64,000 bases of DNA from Rhodocyclaceae bacterium (GCA_023230455.1 JALNXH010000003.1:197707-261706), one strand, 5' to 3'. Positions 8,687 to 18,468 are shown, counted from the first letter of the stretch. Made by a program: numbers and translations. Notes: generated by a model from the letters alone, not told the origin.

Positions 8687-9391
8687 ATGCCCGATACCGG
8701 TTTTCTCGCCGTATTTCTGATTGGCCTGCTGGGTGGGGTACATTGCGTTGGCATGTGCGGTGGCATCGTTTCTGCGCTGGCATCTCCCACGCCGGGCCGT
8801 TCTGTATCGTGGCCACTTCACCTCGCCTACAATCTCGGACGCATTTCAAGCTATGCACTCGCCGGCGCGCTGATGGGTGCGCTGAGCAATCTCGGCCTGC
8901 TGCTCAACAACATCCTGCCCATCCAGCTCGGACTCTATGTCGCCGCTAATCTCATGCTGGTGGCGCTGGGGCTGTATCTCGTCGGATTCACTCACAGCCT
9001 GGCGGTTACGGAGCGCCTCGGTCAGCGTTTGTGGCAGCGCATTCAGCCACTGACTGCGCGCTTCCTTCCGGCCAACACTCCCGCACAGGCTTTCCCTCTC
9101 GGCCTGCTATGGGGCTGGCTACCCTGCGGGTTGGTCTACAGCATCCTAGCCACTGCATTGCTTACTGGTTCGGCGCTGCGCGGAGCTGCGACCATGTTGG
9201 CGTTCGGTCTTGGCACCCTGCCCAATCTGATGCTTGCCGGTCTTGTTCTGGCGCGTTTTCGCCGTGCGGCACAGATGCCGGCACTGCGTATTGGCGCCGG
9301 GCTGCTGGTTGTGGGGTTCGGCGTATTCGGGCTGTTCAATGCATCCACGCTCGGCGGCCGACTATGGCAGGGCGTTGTCTGCCATTTCTGA
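8687..9391 (+). CDS. sulfite exporter TauE/SafE-type membrane protein
   Basis: A 234-residue protein with about six membrane helices. The start GLLGGVHCVGMCGGIVSAL and the middle GLLWGWLPCGLVYSILATAL are hallmarks of the UreH/CcoH-like branch of TauE/SafE. In betaproteobacteria this branch sits with cbb3-oxidase assembly genes or copper ATPases, and the conserved Cys/Met residues suggest copper handling. Here copA follows 20 bp later and hemN/fnr precede. The substrate is not determined. Confidence 0.8.
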   Translation: MPDTGFLAVFLIGLLGGVHCVGMCGGIVSALASPTPGRSVSWPLHLAYNLGRISSYALAGALMGALSNLGLLLNNILPIQLGLYVAANLMLVALGLYLVGFTHSLAVTERLGQRLWQRIQPLTARFLPANTPAQAFPLGLLWGWLPCGLVYSILATALLTGSALRGAATMLAFGLGTLPNLMLAGLVLARFRRAAQMPALRIGAGLLVVGFGVFGLFNASTLGGRLWQGVVCHF

Positions 9392-9411
9392 AAAATATCG
9401 AGGTGTCTCCG

Positions 9412-11586
9412 ATGAACGATCCGACCCGCGTTGTAGAACTTGCGATTACCGGGATGACCTGCGCCAACTGCGCAGCCCGGGTAGAGAAAACGTTGAATGC
9501 CCTGCCGGGCGTTGAGGCAGTCGTCAATTTCGCAGCGGAGAAGGCGCATATCCGGTTCCAGGCAGCGAATTGCACCCCGGAAGCGTTGGTTGCCGCGGTG
9601 GAGGCCACCGGCCGCTACCATGCCTTGCTTGCTTCCGCTTTCAGCCGGGACGAGGAAAAAATGCTGCGCGCCGCGCTCTACCGCGCCGAGTTGCGAGCGT
9701 TCTGGATTGCGGCATTGCTTACCTTCCCGCTGGTGGCGCAAATGCTGTTCATGGTCGGCGGAGGGCACGAGCCGCTGCCGCGTTGGCTACAGTTGTCGTT
9801 GGCAACGCCGGTGCAGTTGTGGATCGGTGCGCGTTTCTACGTCGGCGCCTGGTATGCCCTGCGCGGCGGCAGCGGCAACATGGACGTCCTGGTGGCCCTC
9901 GGAACCTCAATGGCCTGGCTCTACAGCGCGGTCATTACGCTGGTGGGGATGCATCAGCAGCATGTCTATTTCGAGGCGGCGGCGGTGGTCATTACTTTGG
10001 TGTTGCTGGGGAAAATACTCGAAGCCCGCGCCAAGGCCAGTACCTCAGGTGCGATAGAGGCGCTGCTCAAACTACAGCCGCAGACAGCGCGTATCGAACG
10101 GAACGGCCAACTGGTTGAGGTTCCCGTGGATAGCCTGATTCCGGGCGATATTTTCGTCGTCCGTCCCGGCGAGAGCGTGCCGGTGGATGGCGAAGTCATC
10201 GAGGGAACCTCGCATCTCAACGAGGCCATGCTGACCGGAGAAAGCTTGCCTGTGGCGAAGACGCAGGGCGATCGGCTGTTTGCCGCAACGCTCAACAGCG
10301 ACGGACTGCTGCGGTGCAAGGCCACCGGCGTCGGTGTGCATACCCTGCTCGCCAGCATCATCCGCCTGGTCGAGTCGGCACAGGGTTCCAAGGCGCAGGT
10401 ACAGCGTCTGGCCGACCGCGTCGCCGCCGTATTTGTACCGATCGTCTGTGCCATTGCGCTGGCGACCTTCGTCGGTTGGTGGACGATCATGAACGACTTT
10501 ACCGCCGCGCTGGTCAATGCGGTGGCGGTGCTGGTCATCGCCTGCCCCTGCGCCCTCGGTTTGGCGACGCCGACGGCGATCATGGTGGGAAGCGGGCTCG
10601 GTGCCCGGAGCGGCATCCTGATTCGCAACGCGGAGGCGCTGGAACGGGCGGAAAAATTGCGCCTGCTGGTAGTGGACAAGACCGGTACGTTGACCGAGGG
10701 CAAACCCGCCGTTACCGACCTGTTACCGCTCGGGGGGGCTTCAGCGGAGGCCTTGCTACGGATCGCTGCCAGCCTGGAGCAGACATCATCGCATCCGCTG
10801 GCCTGCGCCATCGTCGCTCAGGCCCGGCAGCAAGGGTTGGCGTTGACGCTGCCCGCCAACGTCGAGTCCTTTGCCGGCATGGGAATGTCTGGCGAAGTCG
10901 ATGGCCGGCAGGTACTTGCGGGTTCACCGGATTGGCTGGCAGAGCAGGGTATTCCCTTCAACCAGGCGTTGCTCGATCCGCTACAGGGGGCTGGGCGCAG
11001 TCTGGTTGCGGTGGCCTCCGCGGGCGCGGCACTGGGGTTGATCGGCATCGCCGATCCGTTGCGCGATAGCTCCCGTGGCGCAATGGTGCGGCTCAAGAAG
11101 CTCGGCATCGAAGTGGTGATGCTAACCGGCGACAATGCCGGTACCGCCGCTGCGATTGCCCGTGCTGTCGGAATCGAACGTTTCGAAGCCAGGGTGCTGC
11201 CCGAGCGCAAGGCTGACGTCGTTGCCGGCTTCAAGGCGTCCGGGCACTGCATCGGCATGGTCGGCGACGGCATCAACGATGCGCCGGCGCTGGCGGCAGC
11301 GGACGTCGGCTTCGCCATGGGCGCCGGGTCCGATGTGGCCATGGAGACGGCCGACGTGACGCTGATGCGCAACGACCTGAACGGTGTTGCTGATGCCGTC
11401 AGCCTGTCGCGGGCGACATTGGCGAAGATTCGCCAGAATCTTTTCTTCGCCTTCGTCTACAACGTTCTCGGCCTGCCGCTGGCGGCTCTGGGTTTGCTCA
11501 ATCCGGTGATTGCCGGTGCCGCAATGGCGATGAGCTCGGTTTCCGTGGTGAGCAATTCGCTGCTGCTGCGGCGCTGGAAGCCTTGA
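9412..11586 (+). CDS. copA: copper-translocating P1B-type ATPase
   Basis: A 724-residue inner-membrane pump. One N-terminal metal-binding domain (GMTCANC) is followed by about eight helices. The TGES loop (MLTGESLPV), the membrane CPC motif (IACPCALGLATPT), the phosphorylation site DKTGTLTEGK, the SHPLA motif and MVGDGINDAPALA are all intact. The sequence resembles Cu+-exporting CopA more than the FixI/CcoI oxidase-assembly type, although the neighbours (fnr, hemN, TauE/SafE) fit copper supply to an oxidase. The start is set by GMTCANC homology and 20-bp spacing. Confidence 0.93.
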   Translation: MNDPTRVVELAITGMTCANCAARVEKTLNALPGVEAVVNFAAEKAHIRFQAANCTPEALVAAVEATGRYHALLASAFSRDEEKMLRAALYRAELRAFWIAALLTFPLVAQMLFMVGGGHEPLPRWLQLSLATPVQLWIGARFYVGAWYALRGGSGNMDVLVALGTSMAWLYSAVITLVGMHQQHVYFEAAAVVITLVLLGKILEARAKASTSGAIEALLKLQPQTARIERNGQLVEVPVDSLIPGDIFVVRPGESVPVDGEVIEGTSHLNEAMLTGESLPVAKTQGDRLFAATLNSDGLLRCKATGVGVHTLLASIIRLVESAQGSKAQVQRLADRVAAVFVPIVCAIALATFVGWWTIMNDFTAALVNAVAVLVIACPCALGLATPTAIMVGSGLGARSGILIRNAEALERAEKLRLLVVDKTGTLTEGKPAVTDLLPLGGASAEALLRIAASLEQTSSHPLACAIVAQARQQGLALTLPANVESFAGMGMSGEVDGRQVLAGSPDWLAEQGIPFNQALLDPLQGAGRSLVAVASAGAALGLIGIADPLRDSSRGAMVRLKKLGIEVVMLTGDNAGTAAAIARAVGIERFEARVLPERKADVVAGFKASGHCIGMVGDGINDAPALAAADVGFAMGAGSDVAMETADVTLMRNDLNGVADAVSLSRATLAKIRQNLFFAFVYNVLGLPLAALGLLNPVIAGAAMAMSSVSVVSNSLLLRRWKP

Positions 11587-11591
11587 AACAA

Positions 11592-11615
11592 AAAGCCCGC
11601 CTTCCGGCGGGCTTT
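11592..11615. terminator. bidirectional terminator between copA and panD
   Basis: AAAGCCCGCC-TTCC-GGCGGGCTTT: a 10-bp perfect stem with A-run and T-run flanks, suited to ending both the plus-strand copA transcript and the minus-strand pan operon. Confidence 0.88.
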
Positions 11616-11638
11616 GAAAACTTAGCGCAACGCTATGC

Positions 11639-12022
11639 TCAAGCCGCAGCCTGAGCGGGAATCACGTGTTTACGGTTCATGATGCGGTTCTTCGCGTCCA
11701 CATAGACCAGATCGGGTTCGAATTTCTGTAGTTCGATTTCGTTGTAGCTGGCGAAGGTGGCGATGATCAGCAGGTCGCCGGGAGCGGCCAGTCGGGCGGC
11801 GGCGCCATTTACCGAAATCGTGCCGGTACCGCGTTCGGCGCGAATGGCGTAGGTGGTAAAACGGCTGCCGTTGTTGACGTTCCAGATTTCGATCTGCTGG
11901 TATTCCTTGATATCTGCGGCATCGAGCAGATCCTCGTCGATGGCACAGGAACCTTCGTAGTGAAGCTCGGCTTGGGTAACCGTGACCCGGTGCAGCTTCG
12001 ACTTCAACATCGTGCGTTGCAT
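11639..12022 (-). CDS. panD: aspartate 1-decarboxylase
   Basis: A 127-residue pro-enzyme making beta-alanine for pantothenate. The self-cleavage site is [15 protein letters not shown], with Gly24-Ser25 giving the pyruvoyl group. [15 protein letters not shown] and [10 protein letters not shown] match the family. The N-terminal [13 protein letters not shown] aligns with E. coli MIRTMLQGKLHRV, fixing the start. It is the last gene of the minus-strand pan group, 111 bp after panC, and is followed by a bidirectional terminator. Confidence 0.96.
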   Translation of the reverse strand: MQRTMLKSKLHRVTVTQAELHYEGSCAIDEDLLDAADIKEYQQIEIWNVNNGSRFTTYAIRAERGTGTISVNGAAARLAAPGDLLIIATFASYNEIELQKFEPDLVYVDAKNRIMNRKHVIPAQAAA

Positions 12023-12133
12023 GGTTGCTCCTTCTCAGGCAAAGGAAATGTTTATCGAATACGGGACGGTAAACACAACGCCGATCCCTTAACCGCTACT
12101 GGAACACCACCGGCCTGAGCGCATCGCGGTGCC

Positions 12134-12961
12134 CTAAACTTCCAGATTGTCGATCAGGCGCGTACTGCCTAGTTTGGCAGCCGCCAGCACCACCAATCCG
12201 GAATCGTGAGCGGCCGGCAATTGTAAATCACTTTTTTTGCGGACGGCAACATAGTCTGTCATCCAACCGCAAGAATTTAGTTCTTCGACGGCAAGCCGCT
12301 CCAGAACAGGGAATTCCCGATTTTTTTGCTGTAGTTTTTCTACTACTTTAGTTAGAACATGAAACAACTTGGGCGCTTCTTTGCGCTCTTGCGGGGTTAG
12401 GTAGCCGTTGCGGGACGAAAGTGCCAGTCCATCTGCCGCTCGAATTGTTTCGCCGCCGACGATGTCGATCGGCAGATTGAGGTCTTGCACCATGTTGCGG
12501 ATGACCATCAGCTGTTGATAGTCCTTCTTGCCGAAAAGCGCTACCTGTGGCTGGGCGATCTGGAACAGTTTCATCACCACGGTCGCAACGCCGCGGAAAT
12601 GTCCGGGGCGGACCGCCCCTTCGAGGGCGTCGTCCTGTTCCGGCGGCGGCATCACGTGATAGCCCTGGGGCCGTGGATACATTTCCGTTTCGCTCGGTGC
12701 GAAAAGATGGTCGACGCCGGCTGCGGTGAGTCGCTCGCAATCGGCGGCGAAGGTCCGCGGATACTTGTCGAAATCCTCGCCGGGGCGGAACTGTAGCCGA
12801 TTGACGAAGATCGTCGCGATCACCGTATCGGCGTGTTCGCGGGCCTGCCGCATCAAGGCGATGTGGCCGTCGTGGAGATTGCCCATGGTGGGCACCAGGG
12901 CAATCCGGCCGGCGCTGCTGCGCGCGGCACGAAGCCCGGCAATGGTGTCGTGGATCTTCAT
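12134..12961 (-). CDS. panC: pantoate-beta-alanine ligase
   Basis: A 275-residue ATP-dependent ligase joining pantoate and beta-alanine. Motifs: LVPTMGNLHDGH (HIGH-type), FVNRLQFRPGEDFDKYPR and LFGKKDYQQLMVIR. The ATG at 12961 shares one base with the panB stop (TGATG), indicating translational coupling. An alternative ATG three codons upstream is less likely. Confidence 0.95.
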   Translation of the reverse strand: MKIHDTIAGLRAARSSAGRIALVPTMGNLHDGHIALMRQAREHADTVIATIFVNRLQFRPGEDFDKYPRTFAADCERLTAAGVDHLFAPSETEMYPRPQGYHVMPPPEQDDALEGAVRPGHFRGVATVVMKLFQIAQPQVALFGKKDYQQLMVIRNMVQDLNLPIDIVGGETIRAADGLALSSRNGYLTPQERKEAPKLFHVLTKVVEKLQQKNREFPVLERLAVEELNSCGWMTDYVAVRKKSDLQLPAAHDSGLVVLAAAKLGSTRLIDNLEV

Positions 12962-13776
12962 CAGTAGCAATGCTCCGGTCCTGGGAAGCGGCCGTCTTTG
13001 ATGGCCTGAACATAGGATTTGACCGCGCCTTCGATGCTCTGCGCCTCGGCCATGAAATCCTTGACGAAACGCCCCTTCTTGCCCGGATAGATGCCGAGCA
13101 TGTCATGCAGCACCAGCACTTGGCCGTCGCATTCCTTGCCGGCGCCGATGCCGATGGTGGCGCAGGCGGTGAGTTCGCGGCTGATCTCCGCCGCCAGTAC
13201 GGCGGGCACCATTTCCAGCACCATCAGCGTCGCACCGGCCTGTTCCAATGCGTGGGCGTCCGTCTTCATCCGTGCCGCGGCGGCTTCGTCGCGACCCTGC
13301 ACACGATAGCCGCCGAGGGCATGCACCGACTGCGGCGTAAGGCCGATGTGGGCGCTGACGGGAACGCCGCGCTCGACCAGGAAATGCACAGTCTCTGCCA
13401 TCACCGCACCGCCTTCCAGCTTCACCATCTCGGCGCCCGCCGCTAGCAGTCGGGCGGCGTTGCGCATCGCCTGTTCCTTCGACTCGTGATAACTGCCGAA
13501 TGGCATGTCGGCCACCACCATGGCGCGGTGGACGATATGTCCTACGCATTCAGTGTGATACACCATTTGCTCCATGGTGACCGGCAGCGTCGAGGTCTTG
13601 CCCTGTAACACGTTGCCGAGGGAGTCGCCGACCAGGATCATGTCCACGCCGCAGCGGTCTTCCAGTGCGGCGAAACTGGCGTCATAGCCGGTGAGCATGG
13701 CGATCTTGTCGCCCTCGCGTTTCATGCGGGAAAGCTCGGGCAGGGTGATCGGTTTGTTGCTGGCAAGGTAGGTCAT
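12961..13776 (-). CDS. panB: 3-methyl-2-oxobutanoate hydroxymethyltransferase
   Basis: A 271-residue TIM-barrel enzyme, the first step of pantothenate synthesis. Metal and substrate motifs are visible: [34 protein letters not shown] and [14 protein letters not shown]. The start at 13776 has GGAGGGA upstream. An in-frame extension 45 codons upstream overlaps the neighbouring gene and lacks homology. It is coupled to panC. Confidence 0.95.
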   Translation of the reverse strand: MTYLASNKPITLPELSRMKREGDKIAMLTGYDASFAALEDRCGVDMILVGDSLGNVLQGKTSTLPVTMEQMVYHTECVGHIVHRAMVVADMPFGSYHESKEQAMRNAARLLAAGAEMVKLEGGAVMAETVHFLVERGVPVSAHIGLTPQSVHALGGYRVQGRDEAAAARMKTDAHALEQAGATLMVLEMVPAVLAAEISRELTACATIGIGAGKECDGQVLVLHDMLGIYPGKKGRFVKDFMAEAQSIEGAVKSYVQAIKDGRFPGPEHCY

Positions 13777-13792
13777 CGGGTCCCTCCGTGGA

Positions 13793-14149
13793 TCAGCGGA
13801 AGATGAAATAGACGGCGCCCAGCATACACAAGCCCGCCCAGAGATAGTCCAGCTTGATGGGTTGCTGCATGTAGAGCATCGCAAACGGCACGAAGATGGT
13901 GAGGGTGACAACTTCCTGCAAGATCTTCAACTGGGCCAGCGACATTTCGCTGCTGCCGATGCGGTTGGCCGGCACCTGTAGCAGATATTCGAACAGCGCC
14001 ACGCCCCAGGACAACAGCGCGGCGATCCACCAGGGGCGGTCGTTGAGGTGTTTGAGGTGGGCGTACCAAGCAAAGGTCATGAATACGTTGGATATCGCCA
14101 GCAGCAGCGCGGTTTGCATCACTACCGGCAGATTGGCTAGGCTGCCCAT
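13793..14149 (-). CDS. DMT-type small membrane protein (DUF486)
   Basis: A 118-residue protein with four hydrophobic segments. [40 protein letters not shown] and [21 protein letters not shown] match the DUF486/DMT superfamily pattern. The function is unknown; the fold suggests a small transporter. It lies 16 bp before panB and 3 bp after folK within the packed minus-strand run. Confidence 0.82.
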   Translation of the reverse strand: MGSLANLPVVMQTALLLAISNVFMTFAWYAHLKHLNDRPWWIAALLSWGVALFEYLLQVPANRIGSSEMSLAQLKILQEVVTLTIFVPFAMLYMQQPIKLDYLWAGLCMLGAVYFIFR

Positions 14150-14152
14150 CGC

Positions 14153-14635
14153 TCAGTCGTCAATGCGGGCGATAGCCTGATCGGAACAGGCGGCGATCAA
14201 TGCAGGCAGTGCCGGCTGTCCTGGAATCGCTGCTGCGGGGGCGATTTCGGCCAGCGGCAGGAGGACGAAGGCGCGCTGATGCATGCGCGGATGGGGCACG
14301 GTTAGCTGCGGATCGTCGGATATGCTGTCTCCGTACAGCAGCAGATCCATGTCCAGCGTGCGCGGGGCGTTGCGCACGCTGCGCTGGCGGCCGAAGGCGG
14401 CTTCAATAGCGAACAGGGCGTCGAGCAGTTGTCGCGCACTCAGCGAAGTATCCACTGCGGCCACGGCGTTGATGAAGTCGGGCTGGTTTTTGAGGCCCAC
14501 CGGAGCGCTGCGGTAGAGGGAAGACACCGCCACCATCGCGCTATGCGGCAGCGTGCGCAGTTCGCTAATCGCGTTGCGGATTGCCGCGGCCGGATTGTCG
14601 AGGTTGGCGCCCAGGGCAATGTACGCCCGGATCAA
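14153..14635 (-). CDS. folK: 2-amino-4-hydroxy-6-hydroxymethyldihydropteridine diphosphokinase
   Basis: A 160-residue HPPK enzyme of folate synthesis. AYIALGANLDNP, LYRSAPVG, QPDFINAVAAVDT and the signature RTLDMDLLLYG are all present. Its start overlaps the pcnB stop by 4 bases (ATGA), an arrangement often seen in proteobacteria (pcnB-folK-panBC). folP lies separately near 43.9 kb. Confidence 0.95.
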   Translation of the reverse strand: MIRAYIALGANLDNPAAAIRNAISELRTLPHSAMVAVSSLYRSAPVGLKNQPDFINAVAAVDTSLSARQLLDALFAIEAAFGRQRSVRNAPRTLDMDLLLYGDSISDDPQLTVPHPRMHQRAFVLLPLAEIAPAAAIPGQPALPALIAACSDQAIARIDD

Positions 14636-15987
14636 GGCTCCGCCTCCGGCCGGCCGTCCTCCGCGGCTCTTTCCTCGGCCTTCTTGCCGCGGCTGCGGGT
14701 TCTGCGGCGACTTTTCTTTGGCCCCGCATCGGGTTGCAGCATTTCCTCGCGCCGATCATGGCTGGCATCCTGGAACTCGGTCCACCATTCGGCCAGTTCC
14801 GTGTCCACTTCGCCGCTTTCGGCGCGTAGCAGCAAAAAGTCGTAACCGGCGCGAAAGCGCAACTGCTCCAGCAGTCGATAGGGGGATTTCCCGGCACGCT
14901 TTTCGAAGCGTGGCTGGAGCGCCCAAATGTCCTTGATGTCGCCGGCAATACGGCGAGTGATGGCGAGTTTCTCGGCCTGTGTGGCGAGCACTTCGTCCAT
15001 GGCTTCGTAAAGCGCCGGCATGGCGACCTGCCGAGCCTTCTTGCGCGCCTCCCAGTTGGCCAGCACCTCGTGCCAGAGCAGGGTAGCGAAAAGGAAACCG
15101 GGGGAGGCCGGCTTGCCTGCTCGGATCCGGGCGTCGGTGCTGGTCAGCGCCAGCATGACGAATTTCTCACCCATCGGCTGTTCGAGGATCACATCCAGCA
15201 GAGGCAACAGGCCGTGGTGCAGGCCTTCGTCGCGCAGCCGTTTGACGCATTCGACGGCATGGCCGGAGAACAGCAGCTTCAGCATCTCGTCGAACAGTCG
15301 GGCCGGTGGAACGTTTTCCATCAGTTCGGCCATTTCGCGGATCGGCGCCTTCACCGCCGGGTCCAGCGCCAGTCCTAGCTTGGATGAAAGGCGCACGGCG
15401 CGCAGCATGCGTACCGGGTCTTCCCGATAGCGGGCACGCGGCTCGCCGATCATGCGCAATGTTTTTTGCTGTAGATCGGCGACGCCATGGTGGAAGTCGA
15501 GCACGGTTTCCGAAGCGGGGTCGTAGTAGAGCGCGTTGACCGTGAAATCGCGCCGTGCCGCATCCTCTTCGATATTGCCCCAGACGTTGTCGCGCAGCAC
15601 ACGGCCGTGCGCGTCCTTGAGCGTGTCCGCATCGTGTGCGGCGCGGAAGGTCGATACCTCGATGGTTTCGTTGCCGAACAGCACATGGACGATTTGGAAG
15701 CGGCGGCCGATGATGCGCGAGCGGCGGAAAATGCCGCGTACCTGATCCGGCGTTGCGTTGGTGGCAACGTCGTAGTCCTTCGGTTCGATGCCGGCGATCA
15801 GGTCACGCACCGCACCGCCGACCACGTAAGCCTTGAAACCGGCTTCCTGCAAGCCTTCGCAGGTGCGGCGGGCAGCGGCGGAAACGTGCTCACGACGAAT
15901 GCCGTGACGGGCGACTGGGAGCGAGGTCAGGTGGCCGGAGGGGGCGGCGTCGCGGCGGAATACCCGGCGCAGCAGCTTGCGGATCAT
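14632..15987 (-). CDS. pcnB: poly(A) polymerase I
   Basis: A 451-residue nucleotidyltransferase adding 3' poly(A) tails that promote RNA decay. The NTase core has AYVVGGAVRDLIAG and KDYDVATNATPDQV (catalytic Asp pair), followed by RRSRIIGRRFQIVHV and RRDFTVNALYYDP. The last 30 residues are strongly basic (KKSRRRTRSRGKK), as in PcnB rather than CCA-adding enzymes. It is coupled to folK. Confidence 0.93.
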   Translation of the reverse strand: MIRKLLRRVFRRDAAPSGHLTSLPVARHGIRREHVSAAARRTCEGLQEAGFKAYVVGGAVRDLIAGIEPKDYDVATNATPDQVRGIFRRSRIIGRRFQIVHVLFGNETIEVSTFRAAHDADTLKDAHGRVLRDNVWGNIEEDAARRDFTVNALYYDPASETVLDFHHGVADLQQKTLRMIGEPRARYREDPVRMLRAVRLSSKLGLALDPAVKAPIREMAELMENVPPARLFDEMLKLLFSGHAVECVKRLRDEGLHHGLLPLLDVILEQPMGEKFVMLALTSTDARIRAGKPASPGFLFATLLWHEVLANWEARKKARQVAMPALYEAMDEVLATQAEKLAITRRIAGDIKDIWALQPRFEKRAGKSPYRLLEQLRFRAGYDFLLLRAESGEVDTELAEWWTEFQDASHDRREEMLQPDAGPKKSRRRTRSRGKKAEERAAEDGRPEAEP

Positions 15988-16046
15988 GCGGATGAGGTCG
16001 TTGGACGATGCGTGAAGCGGGGCGCAATCATACCGGAATCAAGTTG

Positions 16047-16709
16047 TTAGCGCAGGCTGATGATCGGCCAGGTGTGGCTCTGGGCGTGGTTGCGCAGCGT
16101 CGGGTCGGGATCCACGGCGACCGGATGGGTCACTTTTTGCAGCAGGGGCAGATCGTTGTGCGAGTCGCTATAGAAGTGGCTTTGGGTGAAGCTGCCCCAC
16201 CAGAAACCGAGGGATTCGAGCCATGCCTCGACGCGCTCGATCTTGCCCGCCTTGAACGCCGGGGTACCGCGCGGGGCACCGGTAAACCGGCCGTTTTGGC
16301 AGGCCGGCACGGTGGCAATCAGGTGTTCGATGCCGAACTCGCGGCAAATCGGGCCGGTGACGAAACTGTTGGTGGCGGTGACCATGGCGGTCAGCGCGCC
16401 TTCATCCTGATGACGCTTGACCAGCGCGCGCGCACCCGCAGCAATCATCGGGCGGATGCGTTGCGTCATGAATTCGAGGTGCCAGCGATCCAGTTCCTGC
16501 CGTGAATGGCGGGCCAGCGGTGCGAGCTGGAATTCGAGGAAGGCGTGAATGTCGAGGGTACCGGCCTTGTAGTGTTCGTAGAATTCGACATTGCGGGCTT
16601 CATGCACTTCGCGATCGAGGACGCCTTTGGAAATCATGAATTGCGCCCACTCGAAGTCCGAGTCGCCGTTAAGCAGGGTGTTATCCAGGTCGAAGAGGGC
16701 CAGTTTCAT
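16047..16709 (-). CDS. HAD-superfamily subfamily IB phosphatase
   Basis: A 220-residue HAD hydrolase. Motif I is FDLDNTLLNGDSDFEW, motif II lies in MVTATNS, and the C-terminal acidic motif is FYSDSHNDLPLL. The family includes phosphoserine and histidinol phosphatases; the substrate is unknown. The ATG at 16709 overlaps the hda stop by 4 bases, a common hda-HAD arrangement in betaproteobacteria. Confidence 0.88.
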   Translation of the reverse strand: MKLALFDLDNTLLNGDSDFEWAQFMISKGVLDREVHEARNVEFYEHYKAGTLDIHAFLEFQLAPLARHSRQELDRWHLEFMTQRIRPMIAAGARALVKRHQDEGALTAMVTATNSFVTGPICREFGIEHLIATVPACQNGRFTGAPRGTPAFKAGKIERVEAWLESLGFWWGSFTQSHFYSDSHNDLPLLQKVTHPVAVDPDPTLRNHAQSHTWPIISLR

Positions 16710-17404
16710 GGGAAGCAATGGAATTCGATGGTCGATTGCATGATTTCCCGCAGTAGCGGCAGCGTTGCGGGGCGTTTTTGCTCAAGGGAGGCGCGGTCCA
16801 GTGCGGCTATCGCCTCAAGCAGCGAGGGCAGGTCGCGGCGGCCATGGCGCAGCAGGTAGAGCACCACGCTGTCGTCAAGGCGCATGTTACGGCCAGCGGC
16901 GAAGCAGGCCAACGCTGCCGCTTTTTCAGCGTCGCTGAGCGGCTTGATTTCGTAGACCAGGCATTGCCCGATGCGGGTGCGCAGATCTTCGCGCAGAACC
17001 AGTTCGCCGGGGGGCAGTGAGCCTGCGAGGAGCAGGGCGAGGTTCAGGGCGAGGGTGTCGTTGAAGCGGCGGAACAGCGCAATCTGGGCGGCTTCGCTAA
17101 GTCGCTCCACGTCGTCGACGATCAACAAGGTGCTGGGGCGGAGGTCGATTTCCGCATCGATCTTCGCTGCGCTCAGGCGCAATACGGGGCGTACTGCTTC
17201 GGCCGCATGTTCGGCGGCTTCGAGCAGATGGCTGCGCCCGCAGCCGGCTGCGCCCCAGATGTAGAGCCTGTCGCCGGTCGACGGGGTGGCCAGGGCTTCG
17301 ATGCGGCCGATCAATTCAAGGTTGCTGCCAGGAACGAAATTGTCCAGCGTCCGCGGCGCGTCGCGGTGCAGATCGAGCAGCAGTTGGCGTCGCGTTGCGC
17401 TCAT
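16706..17404 (-). CDS. hda: DnaA regulatory inactivator Hda
   Basis: A 232-residue DnaA-like AAA+ protein that with the DNA clamp stimulates hydrolysis of DnaA-bound ATP. The N-terminal QLLLDL fits the clamp-binding peptide. Walker A is GAAGCGRSHLL (Arg in the usual Lys place, as in E. coli Hda), Walker B is LLIVDDVERL. Its short length without the DNA-binding domain IV separates it from DnaA. It overlaps the AI-2E-type transporter and HAD genes by 4 bases each. Confidence 0.92.
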   Translation of the reverse strand: MSATRRQLLLDLHRDAPRTLDNFVPGSNLELIGRIEALATPSTGDRLYIWGAAGCGRSHLLEAAEHAAEAVRPVLRLSAAKIDAEIDLRPSTLLIVDDVERLSEAAQIALFRRFNDTLALNLALLLAGSLPPGELVLREDLRTRIGQCLVYEIKPLSDAEKAAALACFAAGRNMRLDDSVVLYLLRHGRRDLPSLLEAIAALDRASLEQKRPATLPLLREIMQSTIEFHCFP

Positions 17405-18468
17405 GGCTCACCGGTATAGAAGCGACTGCCCAGATACGCGGCATGGAGTCGGCGTACGCCGACCAGCAGCGCAGCGGAGGCGGGGAGCGCCAGCAGTACG
17501 CCGAAAAAGCCGAAGAGCTGGCCGAAGGCGAGCAGGGCGAAAATCACCGCCAGCGGATGGAGTCCGATGCGTTCGCCCACCAGCAGCGGAGTGAACAGGA
17601 AGCTCTCGACAATCTGGCCGATGCCGTACACCGCCAGTACCGCAATGACCGGGCCCCAGCCGTTCAACTGCAACAGCGCCACAAGCAGCGCGAGGACGAA
17701 GCCGCTGGCGAAACCGAGATAGGGAATGAAAACCAGCAAGCCGGTGAGCAAACCGAGCGGCAGCGCGTAGTCTATGTCGGCAAGGGCCAGGGCGGCGCAA
17801 TAGTAGACCGCCAGCAGCAGCATGACCAGCAATTGCCCGCGCAGAAACTGTGCCAGCACCGCATCCACCTCCTGCGCCATGGCTACGATCTGCGGCGCCC
17901 TGTGTCGCGGCAGCAGGCGTTCGGCATGTTGCAGCAGGGTCGGCCAGTCGCGCAGCAGGTAGAACAGGGCGATCGGCGCGAGCAGCAGCGTGGAGGCGAT
18001 CTGTAGCAGCATCTGGCCGCCATCGGCGGCCGAAAGCGCCAGCTTGCCGAGCAGCGATTGCACGCTGTCCCAGTGCTCGGTGAGCAACTGGCGCAGATCG
18101 GCCGGCGCCAAGCGTATTTTGATATGTACGCCGAAGTGCTGGTAAAGCCAGGGCGCCAGATCTTCGTTGAGCAGATTCAGCAGGTCGGGTAGACGTTCCA
18201 GCAGTTGTTGGGTTTCCTCGCGGAACAACGGCAGCAAGCTAAGCAGGAAAATGGTCAGCAGGCCGCCCAGCAGCGCCATCATCAGCAGCACGGCGGCGAC
18301 ACGCGGCAGGCCGCGCCCGGCGATCCGGGTAACCAGCGGGTTGCAAATGTAGGCCAGTATGGCGGCCAGCAGGAACGGCGCCAGAATCGGACTGAGCAGT
18401 GTGAGCAACCAGGCCAGGGCAATCCCCAGTCCAATCCAGAAGGCGGCCTGAAGGCGGTCTGCGGTCAT
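17401..18468 (-). CDS. AI-2E family transporter (PerM-like)
   Basis: A 355-residue membrane protein with about eight helices. The family pattern is visible: LLSPILAPFLLAAILAYICNPLV at the start, a central soluble region (about 90-160), ALPLGLLTGLLVFIPYLGF and GIGQIVESFLFTPLLVGERIGLHPLAVIFALL near the end. Substrates of this family vary (autoinducer-2, Na+/H+) and cannot be assigned. The ATG at 18468 is preferred over an upstream start, as it begins at the first helix. It is divergent from purM. Confidence 0.88.
   Translation of the reverse strand: MTADRLQAAFWIGLGIALAWLLTLLSPILAPFLLAAILAYICNPLVTRIAGRGLPRVAAVLLMMALLGGLLTIFLLSLLPLFREETQQLLERLPDLLNLLNEDLAPWLYQHFGVHIKIRLAPADLRQLLTEHWDSVQSLLGKLALSAADGGQMLLQIASTLLLAPIALFYLLRDWPTLLQHAERLLPRHRAPQIVAMAQEVDAVLAQFLRGQLLVMLLLAVYYCAALALADIDYALPLGLLTGLLVFIPYLGFASGFVLALLVALLQLNGWGPVIAVLAVYGIGQIVESFLFTPLLVGERIGLHPLAVIFALLAFGQLFGFFGVLLALPASAALLVGVRRLHAAYLGSRFYTGEP

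Noticed and set aside
12023..12133. The panC-panD gap as a riboswitch or RNA gene
   Set aside because: No conserved structure or promoter pattern was recognised; treated as plain intergenic sequence.
17225..17260. Arg in place of Lys in the Hda Walker A motif (GCGRSH)
   Set aside because: E. coli Hda also has GRSH here, so this is normal for the family rather than a defect.
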